Shown: positions 26,725 to 35,471 of the stretch, one piece after another
Layout of the letters: each line of letters begins with the position of its first letter
Position numbering within the stretch: position 1 is the first letter of the stretch
DNA from: Gammaproteobacteria bacterium
GTDB lineage: Bacteria; Pseudomonadota; Gammaproteobacteria; Competibacterales; Competibacteraceae
Direction: 5' to 3'
NCBI GenBank assembly: GCA_024235095.1
Contig: JACKNC010000003.1
Coordinates: 558,001-622,000 of the forward strand
DNA: 64,000 nucleotides
The notes under the pieces: model-generated
The model's database searches: none
Seen by the model: only the letters and a program-made list of their open reading frames with translations
Told to the model about the DNA's origin: nothing
Made by a program: the position numbers and the translations under genes

Positions 26725-27975
26725 ATGAATACCTTCTCTCGTCGCCACTTTCTGAAACTGGTCGGAACCTCCGCCGCGCTCGCCGCCACGCCAATGCTGT
26801 TGAAAGCGCAGACCGCCGCCAGTGGGCGGGTGGTTATCGTCGGCGGCGGTTTTGCCGGCGCCACCGCCGCCAAATACCTGCGCCACTGGAGCAGCGGCAA
26901 CGTCGACGTCACGCTGGTGGACGCTAATCCAGAGCATGTTTCCTGCATTCTCAGCAATCTAGCGCTGAACGGCTCGCTGGGCTTGTCGCAGATTACTTTC
27001 AACTACGAAGCGCTACAGCAAAAATATGGTGTCACGGTGCTGAAAGGCCGGGCCGTGGGCGCCGGGAACGGTCAACTGCTTCTGGAAGATGGACGCAAGC
27101 TCGATTATGACCGCCTGATTCTGGCGCCTGGCATTGATTTCGCGCCGATTCCCGGTTTGGATATGGACCGGATTCCCCACGCTTGGCAGGCCGGTCCGCA
27201 AACCACGCTGCTCAAGAATCAGCTGAAGGATATGCCTCCAGGCGGGGTTTTTGTCCTCACCATCCCGCCGGCGCCCTATCGTTGCCCGCCGGGACCCTAT
27301 GAGCGGGCCTGTCTGGTCGCGGATTATCTGAAGAGGAACAAACCAGGATCGAAGGTGATCGTGCTGGATGCGAATTCGAAAATCATCGCTGAAGAACACA
27401 CCTTCAGGAAAGCGTTCGAGCAGACCCATGCGGGAATTATTGAATACCACCCCAATGTTCTTCTCAAAGAAGTTGATTCCACAAACCGCGTCGCTAAAAC
27501 CAGCCAGGGAAACTTCAAGGCCAGCGTCCTGAATGTCTTACCACCCCAGAAAGCGGGCAAGATTGTGTTTAATCTGGGACTGACCGAAGGGAACTGGGCT
27601 CCGGTGAATCCGCTGACCTACGAATCTACGGCATCCGGGGCTGAAGGCATTCACATCATTGGCGATTCCCAGGGCACCAGTCAGCCTAAATCCGGCCATA
27701 TCGCCAATTCCGAAGCCAAGGTTTGCGCGGATGCGATCCTGCGGGCGTTCGCTGGTGAAGCCCCCGATCCGGCGCCGACCACCAACTCGGCTTGCTACAG
27801 TCCCATCACTGCTAAAACCGCTTCCTGGCTAACGGCCGTCTTTGCCTATGATCCGGAAACCCGAGCTATGAAACCGGTTCCGGAAGCCTTCGGCGAAGCG
27901 CCGGACGCTACCAAGGAGAATTACGAAAAGATGTTCGACTGGGCCAGCAACCTGTTCGCCGATACGTTCGCCTGA
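26725..27975 (+). CDS. fccB: Sulfide dehydrogenase flavoprotein subunit
   Basis: 416 residues. The twin-arginine signal is SRRHFLKLVGTSAALAAT. The FAD-binding Rossmann motif VVIVGGGFAGATAAKYLRHW begins about residue 36. YDRLILAPGIDFAPIPGL and the C-terminal FCSD domain (HIIGDSQGTSQPKSGHIANS and CADAILRAFAG) match flavocytochrome c sulfide dehydrogenase. It oxidises sulfide to sulfur or polysulfide in the periplasm and passes electrons to the cytochrome encoded 61 bases upstream. Cysteines in SCILSN, RCPP and CYSPIT are candidates for the redox disulfide and flavin link. This suggests sulfide is an electron donor for this organism. Confidence 0.88.
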   Translation: MNTFSRRHFLKLVGTSAALAATPMLLKAQTAASGRVVIVGGGFAGATAAKYLRHWSSGNVDVTLVDANPEHVSCILSNLALNGSLGLSQITFNYEALQQKYGVTVLKGRAVGAGNGQLLLEDGRKLDYDRLILAPGIDFAPIPGLDMDRIPHAWQAGPQTTLLKNQLKDMPPGGVFVLTIPPAPYRCPPGPYERACLVADYLKRNKPGSKVIVLDANSKIIAEEHTFRKAFEQTHAGIIEYHPNVLLKEVDSTNRVAKTSQGNFKASVLNVLPPQKAGKIVFNLGLTEGNWAPVNPLTYESTASGAEGIHIIGDSQGTSQPKSGHIANSEAKVCADAILRAFAGEAPDPAPTTNSACYSPITAKTASWLTAVFAYDPETRAMKPVPEAFGEAPDATKENYEKMFDWASNLFADTFA

Positions 27976-28043
27976 TCCGAAAATGCGTTGTTCTGGGGCG
28001 ACGAAGGGTTGCAGGAGTCACAAGGACTCTTCCAGAAGATTTT

Positions 28044-28448
28044 CTAATCCATCATTCTTTCCATCGCAGCGCGCAGTTCGCCCTCCAGGACAACCGCCTT
28101 TTCGGAACGGGTGTCGACGATGACGAAGGTGACGTCAGCATCGGCGACCACCGTGTCAGTTCCCTTGAGGGTAATAAGTTGATACATGACGCAACTACGG
28201 TTACCGATGCTCTTCATGGACGTGTCGATTTGCAGAATTTCGCTCATGCCGGCGGCGCGGCGGTAGTTGATGTTGATGTTGACCGCCACGAAGGAATAAT
28301 GCCCCCGTTCCAGAAGCTCCAGAGCGCCCCGGCTTTCCAGGAAACTCCAGCGGCCTTCCTCCAGGAATTCCAGATAGCGGGCGTTGTTAACATGACGAAA
28401 CAGATCGAGATGATAGCCCCGCACTTTGATGTCGATGACGTTGCTCAT
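28044..28448 (-). CDS. Acyl-CoA thioesterase, YbgC/4HBT hot-dog family
   Basis: 134 residues. The N-terminus VRGYHLDLFRHVNNARYLEF contains the Asp and the HVNN block of hot-dog fold thioesterases; FVAVNININYRRAA follows. The family hydrolyses acyl-CoA thioesters in the cytoplasm, and substrate preference cannot be told. It stands alone, facing fccB in a convergent arrangement. A stem with AGGAGTC and GACTCTT arms between the two genes (about 28011-28031) may serve as a weak terminator. Confidence 0.85.
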   Translation of the reverse strand: MSNVIDIKVRGYHLDLFRHVNNARYLEFLEEGRWSFLESRGALELLERGHYSFVAVNININYRRAAGMSEILQIDTSMKSIGNRSCVMYQLITLKGTDTVVADADVTFVIVDTRSEKAVVLEGELRAAMERMMD

Positions 28449-28587
28449 GGCGGATGTTCCCTTGATGACGATGAAAGGCGTTTAGTGTAGGCAATTCGCC
28501 GTCTGTACGCAGGATCATTTCGGTCGCGGTATCATTTTCCAGCGGAGCAGGGGTTCCCGCGAACCGATTTTCAGCGAAGGAGAGGTC

Positions 28588-28680
28588 ATGGAATTGCCGG
28601 TGATTCCTTTAACCCGCCGGACCTTTGCACCACCCTATGGCGATGTGATCGAAACCGAGGGCGTGGAGGTTATCCGATTA
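28588..28680 (+). pseudogene. allA: N-terminal fragment of ureidoglycolate lyase
   Basis: ATG 28588 follows a good ribosome-binding site (AAGGAGAGGTC) and reads MELPVIPLTRRTFAPPYGDV plus IETEGVEV. This is the characteristic start of AllA, which splits ureidoglycolate into glyoxylate and urea in purine (allantoin) breakdown. After about 30 residues the similarity stops where reverse-strand TRAP permease sequence begins. The frame then runs on for only about 20 unrelated residues. So this is a truncated 5' remnant. Confidence 0.6.
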
Positions 28681-29000
28681 ATAGGGGAGTGCGCCTTTCT
28701 AGCCAGCGGTCGCCAGGGATGCAGCCGAGGACTAGCACCGGCATAATGAGTGCCAGGATGCTGACTCGCAGCGCCGCCCACAGGTGTTTGAAGGTCGGGC
28801 GCTCGCTGCCCTTGGGCAGGTTCCAGCGCTTGCCAAAAATCGCGATCACCGCCATGCAGATCAGCGCGATCAACAAACCCGGCAGGATGCCGGCAGCGAA
28901 CAGGCAGGCGATAGACACGCCCATGATCGAGCCGTAAATCACCATCAGCGTCGAGACGGAATGGTCGGGTCAATGATCGAGCCGGCGGCAGTAACCGCGC
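28670..29000 (-). pseudogene. TRAP transporter large permease (DctM) fragment
   Basis: The frame carries MVIYGSIMGVSIACLFAAGI, LPGLLIALICMAVIAIFGKR and VSILALIMPVLVLG. These are hydrophobic segments typical of the DctM subunit of TRAP transporters. The preceding piece (GSIIDPTIP) is in another frame, so there is a frameshift near 28955. The rest of the roughly 430-residue protein is missing on both sides. Bases 29001-29109 contain nothing I recognise. Confidence 0.6.
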
Positions 29001-29109
29001 AGGCGAAAGAGGGCGTTTTTTGCGGACTGCCTTGAGGATGGATACGCCTCGATTGATTCATGCCTGTTTGAGCCGCTTCATCATCGGTGTGATCCATCCA
29101 TGGGGCAGG

Positions 29110-31203
29110 TTACTGCGCCGTGGAAGTGGCGAATCCACTGTCGATGTTACTGAAGTCGCTACAACCTGCGTCATTGCAGGCTTTCGCTGAATACCAGTAA
29201 GTCGTTTCCTGGACAATATTAAAGTCATTCAGGCTGGTATTCTGCATCTGTCCAATCTGCGCGCCACCGCCACTCGATGAGGTGGAGCGATAGACTTGAT
29301 AGTTGGTTGCTTCGGAAACGATATTCCAGGTCACACTGATCCGATCTGAAAAAAGACCATCGCTCGCGTTCAAACCGGTGGGCGCCGATGGAACCGTAAC
29401 AGGTGGTGCGGGAGGAATCGCATCCCCAGCTTGCGCTTCACGGGTTCGCAATATTTCTGTGGCGGGAGTCAGGCAACCCAGGCTGCTATCAGCCGGATTG
29501 CAAGGCGCTTCAGCAATATCCGCATCGAACTGCAAGGACTGTTGCGCCACCGGATCGGTTTGGTCAGTCAAGTCGTTATTTGTAGTCTGGCGCAGGCTGG
29601 CAAGCAATAGAAAGGCTTTGATCAGAGGGGAGTCGCACGCGGTCGATGCCACGACGTTAGCAACGCCAGCGGCAGTGGCCGCTTTCTGGACGGCGCACAG
29701 GGTCTCAGCAGTGGCCAGGCTACCGTACCAGTACGCATTCACAAACAGACTGTTAAGCGAAAATAGCGGAGACGTTTCGGTTGTAGCGGGAGTCGATCCG
29801 GAAAGTGACGCGGAAGGGGTCAAGCGCGTTTTCTGCGCAAGAGATGCGGCGGATTCTGTTTTGAACAGATTGATAATCTCCTGAAGCGCCTGCAATACGC
29901 TGGACTGAATCGACACAGTGACAGGTTCCGCCTGTGGATTGTCATTCGAGTCCACAAATTCCACGGTAACCGTCATCTCGGTGAAAGCGCTGAAACGCGC
30001 TCGGGTCCCGGAGGAGTCCTGGTACCTAGCGGGAAGGCCATCGTCGCCCAGAATCAGATCGGTGGATACCCTGGCATCGGTGTCGGCCCAGTTGACTCCG
30101 CCGATCTGCAAGATCTGTCCGACCGTATCCTTGATCGTCAGCAACCCGGTTGCTTCCTTTGAAGTGGAGCTGGCGCCGGTGACAGCAATGGGATTGCTAC
30201 GGTCGGTGATGGCCGCAATGGTGGCGATTTTCGCAGGCGTCGCGGTGGTTTTGGACACCACAAAGTTTTGATGCGGTTCCGACCAGCGCACATTGGTGGT
30301 CTGATTCACTTCGGGGAAATTGGCTAACTTGAACTGAGCGTCGAGGCCGGTAAGAAAACCTTCGCTGATGGTGGTGACTGCGAAATTAACATTAGCAAAC
30401 TCCACGCCATCAGCGAAAGCGCGCAGGTTATGAGCGCCGTCGCCAATCTGGTACCAGGGGAATGTGAGTCCAAAGCCGTTATCGCTATCGCCGCACACGT
30501 CTTCGGTGTCGCCGCGCTTGGTGCCATACGCCGTCGGACGCAACGCCTCGCCGTCGATGCTGACTTCGACTTGCGACGCTTCGCACACCCAGCCTCGGAT
30601 TAAACCGATGCCGCTTTCATAGGAGCCTTGGGTGGGTGACTCCAGATGCGCCCGGGGGTGGGAAGGGGGATTGGGATTATCGGGAATCGAAATGGAACGG
30701 ACAAAGACAAAATTCTGGTGCGGTTCGGACCAACGGATTCTCGAAGAAACTCCGGCGCTGGGAAAATTCGCCAGCGGGTATTCGCCACTGAGACCGGTAA
30801 GAAAATCCTCGCTTAGCGCGACGACGGTGAAGTTGACGTCGGCGAATACCACCCCATCGGCGAAAGCGCGCAGATTATGGACGCCATCACCGATCTGGTA
30901 CCATGGAAAAGTCAAGCCAAAACCATTGTTGGTGTCGCCGCACACAGCCTCGGTGTCGCCGCGCTTGGTGCCATACGCCGTCGGACGCAGCGCTTCGCCG
31001 TCGATACTGACTTCGACTTGCGTGGCGTTGCAGACCCACCCCCGGATCAGGCCAATGCCACTCTCAACAAAGGCTTCCGGCGAGGGTGATTCCAAATTGG
31101 CCTGCGCCTGAGCGCGCAGCGGAACACCGCAAAGAACCAGGGATAGTCCCGGCAGCAAGGACGAGAGGGCGACGAAAGATCGGGAAACCGCTTTATCGGA
31201 CAT
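29110..31203 (-). CDS. Large exported repeat protein with C-terminal fibronectin type III domain
   Basis: About 697 residues from the ATG at 31203 (MSDKAVSRSFVALSSLLPGL), chosen because AGCGGAG lies just upstream; an ATG at 31257 would add 18 residues before the signal peptide. After the signal peptide there are two copies of a unit of about 120 residues, each starting LESP and containing ESGIGLIRGWVC, SIDGEALRPTAYGTKRGDTE and GFGLTFPWYQIGDG, and ending RWSEPHQNFV. A middle region with low similarity to anything follows, then a fibronectin type III-like domain (PSAPTGLNASDGLFSDRISV, near 600). Paired Cys in each unit suggest disulfides. The function is unknown. A role at the cell surface is inference. 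Confidence 0.7.
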   Translation of the reverse strand: MSDKAVSRSFVALSSLLPGLSLVLCGVPLRAQAQANLESPSPEAFVESGIGLIRGWVCNATQVEVSIDGEALRPTAYGTKRGDTEAVCGDTNNGFGLTFPWYQIGDGVHNLRAFADGVVFADVNFTVVALSEDFLTGLSGEYPLANFPSAGVSSRIRWSEPHQNFVFVRSISIPDNPNPPSHPRAHLESPTQGSYESGIGLIRGWVCEASQVEVSIDGEALRPTAYGTKRGDTEDVCGDSDNGFGLTFPWYQIGDGAHNLRAFADGVEFANVNFAVTTISEGFLTGLDAQFKLANFPEVNQTTNVRWSEPHQNFVVSKTTATPAKIATIAAITDRSNPIAVTGASSTSKEATGLLTIKDTVGQILQIGGVNWADTDARVSTDLILGDDGLPARYQDSSGTRARFSAFTEMTVTVEFVDSNDNPQAEPVTVSIQSSVLQALQEIINLFKTESAASLAQKTRLTPSASLSGSTPATTETSPLFSLNSLFVNAYWYGSLATAETLCAVQKAATAAGVANVVASTACDSPLIKAFLLLASLRQTTNNDLTDQTDPVAQQSLQFDADIAEAPCNPADSSLGCLTPATEILRTREAQAGDAIPPAPPVTVPSAPTGLNASDGLFSDRISVTWNIVSEATNYQVYRSTSSSGGGAQIGQMQNTSLNDFNIVQETTYWYSAKACNDAGCSDFSNIDSGFATSTAQ

Positions 31204-31400
31204 AGCGAGGCGCTCCGCTTTAAGTCTGAAGATGCCGCAAGATGCGAGTGGAAACATGGAAAACCAAAACAGGAAGTAGAATTACCTAACGTCTTGCAAA
31301 ACATAGTACATGCATAAAATAGGTCAAGTGCAATCGGCAATTGATGTGGACTAAACAGTCCATGTTGACACTTCTCAAAATTATTTCATCCTGGAGTCGC

Positions 31401-31628
31401 CATGCCTGCCCTGATCACGGTTCGCGCTCATGCTTTCAGTAATCCCGCTGCACTCGAAGCCATTATCAGCGAGCACGGTCTTGAAGACGCGCGCGTCGTG
31501 AAATCACCGCTTGGCCTGGTTACGCGCCAACGTCACTGCGCTGGCTCGACGGGCTGGCTTGCGCTGCTGGACTGAACACACTGTGGTACAAGGATGAAAA
31601 CGAGCGCTTTGGACTGGGCAGGGACTAG
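31401..31628 (+). pseudogene. N-terminal fragment of diaminopropionate ammonia-lyase-like PLP enzyme
   Basis: ATG 31401 begins MPALITVRAHAFSNPAALEA. With one frameshift near 31490 the text continues ARREITAWPGYAPTSLRWLD and then LNTLWYKDENERFGLGR. This is the start of the PLP domain of diaminopropionate ammonia-lyases, where the Lys of the WYKDE..RFGLGSFK block lies near the cofactor Lys. It ends at a stop before the cofactor Lys. The remainder of the gene is gone. Confidence 0.6.
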
Positions 31629-31630
31629 TT

Positions 31631-31864
31631 TTGGAACGCGGGAATTTCGACATCGGCGCAGTGGAAGGGGTACGGGGCATCATCGCGCCTTCCGGGGAAA
31701 TTGTCGCCGCCTATTCCATCAAGGGTGATGAATTGGCGATTGCCCGCTGCGATCTGAACTTGTGCGCGTCGTATAAAAACACCACGTTCAACTTCGCCCG
31801 TCATCGTCAGCCCCATGCTTATCGGCTGATCACCGAACGAGCCAGCGCGGTGATTAAGGTGTAA
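31631..31864 (+). pseudogene. C-terminal fragment of a nitrilase-family amidohydrolase
   Basis: The frame contains GIIAPSGEIVAAYSIKGDEL, then CDLNLCASYKNTTFNFARHR and QPHAYRLITERASAVIKV ending at a stop. This is the C-terminal quarter of carbon-nitrogen hydrolases of the N-carbamoyl amino acid amidase/ureidopropionase type. The catalytic Glu, Lys and Cys positions are all in the missing part. It directly follows the ammonia-lyase fragment, so the two were fused by a deletion. Confidence 0.6.
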
Positions 31865-31892
31865 GAGGCTGTAAAAATAAGGTTCTTTGATA

Positions 31893-31928
31893 GTAGGTCG
31901 GGCATAAACGTAGCATTGCCCGACCTAC
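31893..31928. repeat. Palindromic repeat with 12-bp perfect stem
   Basis: GTAGGTCGGGCA at 31893-31904 and TGCCCGACCTAC at 31917-31928 are exact inverse complements around a 12-base loop. The GTAGGTCGGG arm is a common extragenic palindrome in proteobacteria. It sits between the amidase remnant and the convergent zinc-ribbon gene, where it could end transcription from either side. No T-run follows. Confidence 0.6.
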
Positions 31929-31975
31929 GGATTGCTCCCCTCGCCCCTGCGGTGGTCAGAGACGCATATCCTCTT

Positions 31976-32239
31976 CTAATGCGCGTAATGGCGCCGCAGA
32001 TAATGCTCCGTTGTTCCAGCAACAAACTCCGCGCCACAGGTCAGGCACGAGTAAGCATAGACCGCATAGGATTGCTCAGGACCCTGCCAGGAATAAGGAA
32101 TAGGTCCGCATTCGACGCGGGTGCTTTGCTCAACATGTGGGCCGCAACAATTTGGACACTTTATCCCCACCTGAGTACGCGGCGCCGCTCGCCGATCCGC
32201 CCATTCATATTCATGCTGATGCTGCAAGATAGTATTCAT
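31976..32239 (-). CDS. Small zinc-ribbon protein of unknown function
   Basis: The ATG at 32239 (MNTILQHQHEYEWADRRAAP) is preceded by a purine-rich AGTGAGGTG and is preferred over the longer frame to 32293. 87 residues. It has two Cys pairs, CPNC and CLTC, about 40 residues apart, as in a zinc ribbon, and His-rich ends. I recognise no family. It stands alone between a palindromic repeat and the glycosyltransferase gene. Confidence 0.5.
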   Translation of the reverse strand: MNTILQHQHEYEWADRRAAPRTQVGIKCPNCCGPHVEQSTRVECGPIPYSWQGPEQSYAVYAYSCLTCGAEFVAGTTEHYLRRHYAH

Positions 32240-32328
32240 GGCGCACCTCACTTGCTCTTCCTGCTTCCATAAGCACAAATCATTATAGCACAAATGGCCA
32301 AATTTACCTTATAAAAATACAGGGAAAA

Positions 32329-33351
32329 CTAATGCGTCGGCGCATAACGCCGCTGCTCCAACCAGGACACGCCCCGAATTAGCAGTCCATAAACCAGAAC
32401 CCAGGCCGTTACCAAAATAGTCTGGCCCGCCAGCGACCAATGCACCGCCAGCAGCGTCGAACCCGCGCAAGCCAGCATCAGCGCATATTCCGCCAGCACG
32501 GTGCGGCGATGTCCCCAACCCAACAACACCAGACGTTGGTAATAATGACTTCGGTGCGCCTGCCAAACCTTCTCGCCCCTTAGTAAACGTCTCACTAAGG
32601 TGACTGTAGCGTCCACAATGAAAGGGGAGAATACAAGTAGTAACGCCCAGAAGGGGAATAGTCCTTCTCGCTGGCCCCAAAGACCGCAGGCCGCGGCCAG
32701 GAAGCCCAGTATTGTGGAACCGATGTCGCCCAGGAAAATCCGGGCCGGGGGAAAATTAAAAACTAGGAAACCGGCGTTGGTTGCCGCTACGATCAAACAA
32801 ACCGAGGAAAATCCGGCATCCGCCCGTCCCAGCCAGGCCAGCGCGGAAAATCCGATGACCGCCATGCCGCCAGCGAAACCATCCATGCCATCCATGAAGT
32901 TGTAGAGGTTGATCATCCACACCACGAATAAAGCCGTCAGAATCACGGCGATCCACTCGGGGAGTGGCCATGATCCGCCAAGCAGGCGCAACCACCGTGG
33001 AGCCAGATCAAGTAAAACCAGACTGAGGGCGGCCCAGACATGAACCGTGAGACGCCAGCCCACGGCGATTCCCTGTTGGTCATCGAACCAGGCGACGGCA
33101 ATTAATGGCAACAGTCCAGGCAACAGCGCGATCAGTAGAGGATGGGTAGCTGGAACGAAGAACGCCAGCAGGAAGCCGCCAGTCAACCCACCTACCAGAA
33201 CCGCTATGCCGCCAGTCCTGGGGGTTGGACGCTGGTGCAGGGAACGGTCATTGGGATGATCAAGCCATTGCCAGCGGGCAGTAGGCCGGGAGAGCAGAAA
33301 CGTCAGCGCCAACGCGGTCACAAAAGCCGCCAACGTAGTCAGGATGTTCAT
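32329..33351 (-). CDS. WecA/MraY-like glycosyl-1-phosphate transferase
   Basis: 340 residues, almost entirely transmembrane helices. Family motifs: DDQQGIAVGWRLTVHVWAAL (the Asp-Asp block), NLYNFMDGMDGFAGGMAVIG (the N..NFMDG.DG block) and RIFLGDIGSTILGFLAAACG, then HYYQRLVLLGWGHRR. These enzymes move a sugar-1-phosphate from UDP-sugar to undecaprenyl phosphate, starting O-antigen, exopolysaccharide or teichoic-acid-like polymers at the inner membrane. No other polysaccharide genes are in the window, so the polymer is unknown. The start ATG at 33351 has a weak ribosome-binding site. Confidence 0.85.
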   Translation of the reverse strand: MNILTTLAAFVTALALTFLLSRPTARWQWLDHPNDRSLHQRPTPRTGGIAVLVGGLTGGFLLAFFVPATHPLLIALLPGLLPLIAVAWFDDQQGIAVGWRLTVHVWAALSLVLLDLAPRWLRLLGGSWPLPEWIAVILTALFVVWMINLYNFMDGMDGFAGGMAVIGFSALAWLGRADAGFSSVCLIVAATNAGFLVFNFPPARIFLGDIGSTILGFLAAACGLWGQREGLFPFWALLLVFSPFIVDATVTLVRRLLRGEKVWQAHRSHYYQRLVLLGWGHRRTVLAEYALMLACAGSTLLAVHWSLAGQTILVTAWVLVYGLLIRGVSWLEQRRYAPTH

Positions 33352-33471
33352 TTCAATAAGAAAAATAAGATATTATTGATAGGAGCTAGGGGTCAGGAAC
33401 TGAAAATTGTAACATTGTGTTCAGCCATCCAGGCTCCTGTTAATCAGGCTGCGCCTTTCATTACTTCCGCC

Positions 33472-34437
33472 ATGAGAATTCCCATGCTCGAACTGCTCCG
33501 CTACGACTACGGCATTTACGCGCTCGATGCCGCTTACATTCGCCCCCAACTGGCCGCTATTCACTTCATCGTCGAAAATGACCAGGTAGCGATTGTCGAC
33601 ACTGCAAGCTATACCTCCCTGCCCCGAGTTCTGGACGCACTTCAGTTCCTGGGACTGACGCCAGCGAATGTAGCCTATGTGTTTCTGACTCACATTCATC
33701 TCGACCACGCTGGTGGCGCTGGGGTCATGATGCAAGCCTTTCCGGAAGCGCGCCTCGTGGTCCATCCTCGCGGGGCTGCGCACATGGCCGATCCAACCAA
33801 ATTGTTCGCCGCGGTGGGCGCAGTGTATGGTCCAGAGGCAGCCCGCCGTCTATACGGCGATCCAACCCCGGTCGCCGCCGAACGGATCATCGCCGCCAGC
33901 GATGGCGATACCCTCGACTTGGCGGGGCGCGCCCTGACATGCCTCGATACGCCGGGTCACGCGCGTCATCATCTGTGTCTCCGCGATACCCGAAGCGGTG
34001 GTATTTTCACTGGCGACATCTTCGGCATGTCCTTCCGTGAACTGGATGTAGAGGGTCGGCCATCGGTCGTGCCGACTACGTCCCCGACCCAGTTCGATCC
34101 CCCTGTCATGCATGCGTCCGTCGACCGAATTTTAAGCTATCAGCCGGAGGCTGTCTTTATGACGCATTTCGCTCGGGTTGGCGATGTGCAGCGCCTGGGC
34201 GCCGATCTGCACCGGCTGATTGACGCGCATGTCGCCGTGGCCGAACGGGAGCGCGATAGCGGTCCGGGGCGGGAAGCGCGCATCGTGGAAGGATTATGGA
34301 CATTAATGGACGCTGAAGCGGCGCGGCAAGGGTGGCGGCTGGCGCCTGAGCAATGGCGCGAGGTGTTGCGCTCGGATATCGAGATCAACGCCCAAGGGTT
34401 ACATTATTGGTTGGATCATGCTGCACCCGTAAGTTGA
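33472..34437 (+). CDS. MBL-fold metallo-hydrolase
   Basis: 321 residues from the ATG at 33472 (MRIPMLELLRYDYGIYALDA); the frame is open much further upstream but overlaps the divergent gene and has no family match there. The metal-binding motif HIHLDHAGG is at about residues 74-82, with downstream ligands His in DTPGHARHH, Asp in FTGDIFG and His in MTHFAR. The family hydrolyses diverse esters, thioesters or lactones. The specific substrate cannot be inferred. Its 3' end overlaps the convergent mmuM gene by 22 bases. Confidence 0.82.
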   Translation: MRIPMLELLRYDYGIYALDAAYIRPQLAAIHFIVENDQVAIVDTASYTSLPRVLDALQFLGLTPANVAYVFLTHIHLDHAGGAGVMMQAFPEARLVVHPRGAAHMADPTKLFAAVGAVYGPEAARRLYGDPTPVAAERIIAASDGDTLDLAGRALTCLDTPGHARHHLCLRDTRSGGIFTGDIFGMSFRELDVEGRPSVVPTTSPTQFDPPVMHASVDRILSYQPEAVFMTHFARVGDVQRLGADLHRLIDAHVAVAERERDSGPGREARIVEGLWTLMDAEAARQGWRLAPEQWREVLRSDIEINAQGLHYWLDHAAPVS

Positions 34438-35384
34438 CGCCTCCAGACCGCGATCTCGCGGATATGCTCGGGCGTGGTTCGACAACAACCGCCGATCAGT
34501 CGCGCGCCATTGGCATACCAGCTGCGCGCTTCAGCGCTGAAAGTCGCGCAGGTTGCAGAACCGCTCCAGCCACGCTGCTCGATGTTATAAATCTCCCCGG
34601 AATTGGGATAGACCACGATGGGTTTAGCTGTTGCTCCCTGGATCGCCGTAATGAGCGTCGGGATGTAGCGGGGCGCGGTGCAATTCACGCCGATGGCGAC
34701 CGCTTGCGGGATTCGATCGAGCCAGGCGGCGCAATCCGCCAGGGGTTCGCCATGACAGATATGCAACTCATCGCATGCGCTGAAGCTGAACCAGGCGCAA
34801 GCGTCGGGAAATTCTGCAAGAAGTCGTGCCAACGCCTGGGCTTCCGTGAAACAAGGCAGGGTTTCGCAGGCCAGCAGATCGGGACCGGCTTCCAGCAGGG
34901 CCGCCAACCGTGGACGATGGAAGTCCATTAGCTCAATCTCGGTCAGCCCATAGTCGCCCCGATATTCGGAACCATCGGCCAGGAAAGCGCCATAAGGCCC
35001 GACCGAGGCCGCGATCAGTGGCTGGGGCCGATCCCTCCGATTCGCCGGGTCACACCAGAAAGCATCACGCGCCTCGATGGCCAGTCGCACTGATCGTTGT
35101 ATCAGTTCCAGTGCCGTCTCGCGCGGCAACCCGCGTTGCATGAAGCCTTCTACGGTAGCTTGGTAGCTGGCGGTGATAACGCAATCAGCGCCCGCCTGAA
35201 AATAATCCAGATGGACCTGATAGATCAATTCCGGGTTTTCCAACAACACCTTTGCGGACCACAAAGGATCGCACAAGTCGCAACCGCGTCGCTCCAGTTC
35301 CGTAGCCAATGCGCCGTCCAGGATGAGAACAGGATATTGCGCAAGGAGAGGGGACAGAGGATTGATATGTAGCGGGATTTTCAT
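34416..35384 (-). CDS. mmuM: Homocysteine S-methyltransferase
   Basis: 322 residues. It begins MKIPLHINPLSPLLAQYPVL and has the family blocks LDGALATELERRGCDLCDPL, GADCVITASYQATVEGFMQR and LLACETLPCFTEAQAL. The zinc ligands are Cys in IGVNCTAPRY and the Cys pair in RLIGGCCRTTPEHI. The enzyme makes methionine from homocysteine using S-methylmethionine or S-adenosylmethionine as donor, in the cytoplasm. It is a single gene, convergent with the MBL hydrolase and in the same direction as draT, 87 bases away. Confidence 0.88.
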   Translation of the reverse strand: MKIPLHINPLSPLLAQYPVLILDGALATELERRGCDLCDPLWSAKVLLENPELIYQVHLDYFQAGADCVITASYQATVEGFMQRGLPRETALELIQRSVRLAIEARDAFWCDPANRRDRPQPLIAASVGPYGAFLADGSEYRGDYGLTEIELMDFHRPRLAALLEAGPDLLACETLPCFTEAQALARLLAEFPDACAWFSFSACDELHICHGEPLADCAAWLDRIPQAVAIGVNCTAPRYIPTLITAIQGATAKPIVVYPNSGEIYNIEQRGWSGSATCATFSAEARSWYANGARLIGGCCRTTPEHIREIAVWRRQLTGAA

Positions 35385-35471
35385 GGGATTTAATTTGCTT
35401 TTCTGCGCAGCGCATCAGCGTCTGAACTCTTGTTCGATTCTCTCGATTTTTGACAAGAGGCTAATCCCGCC

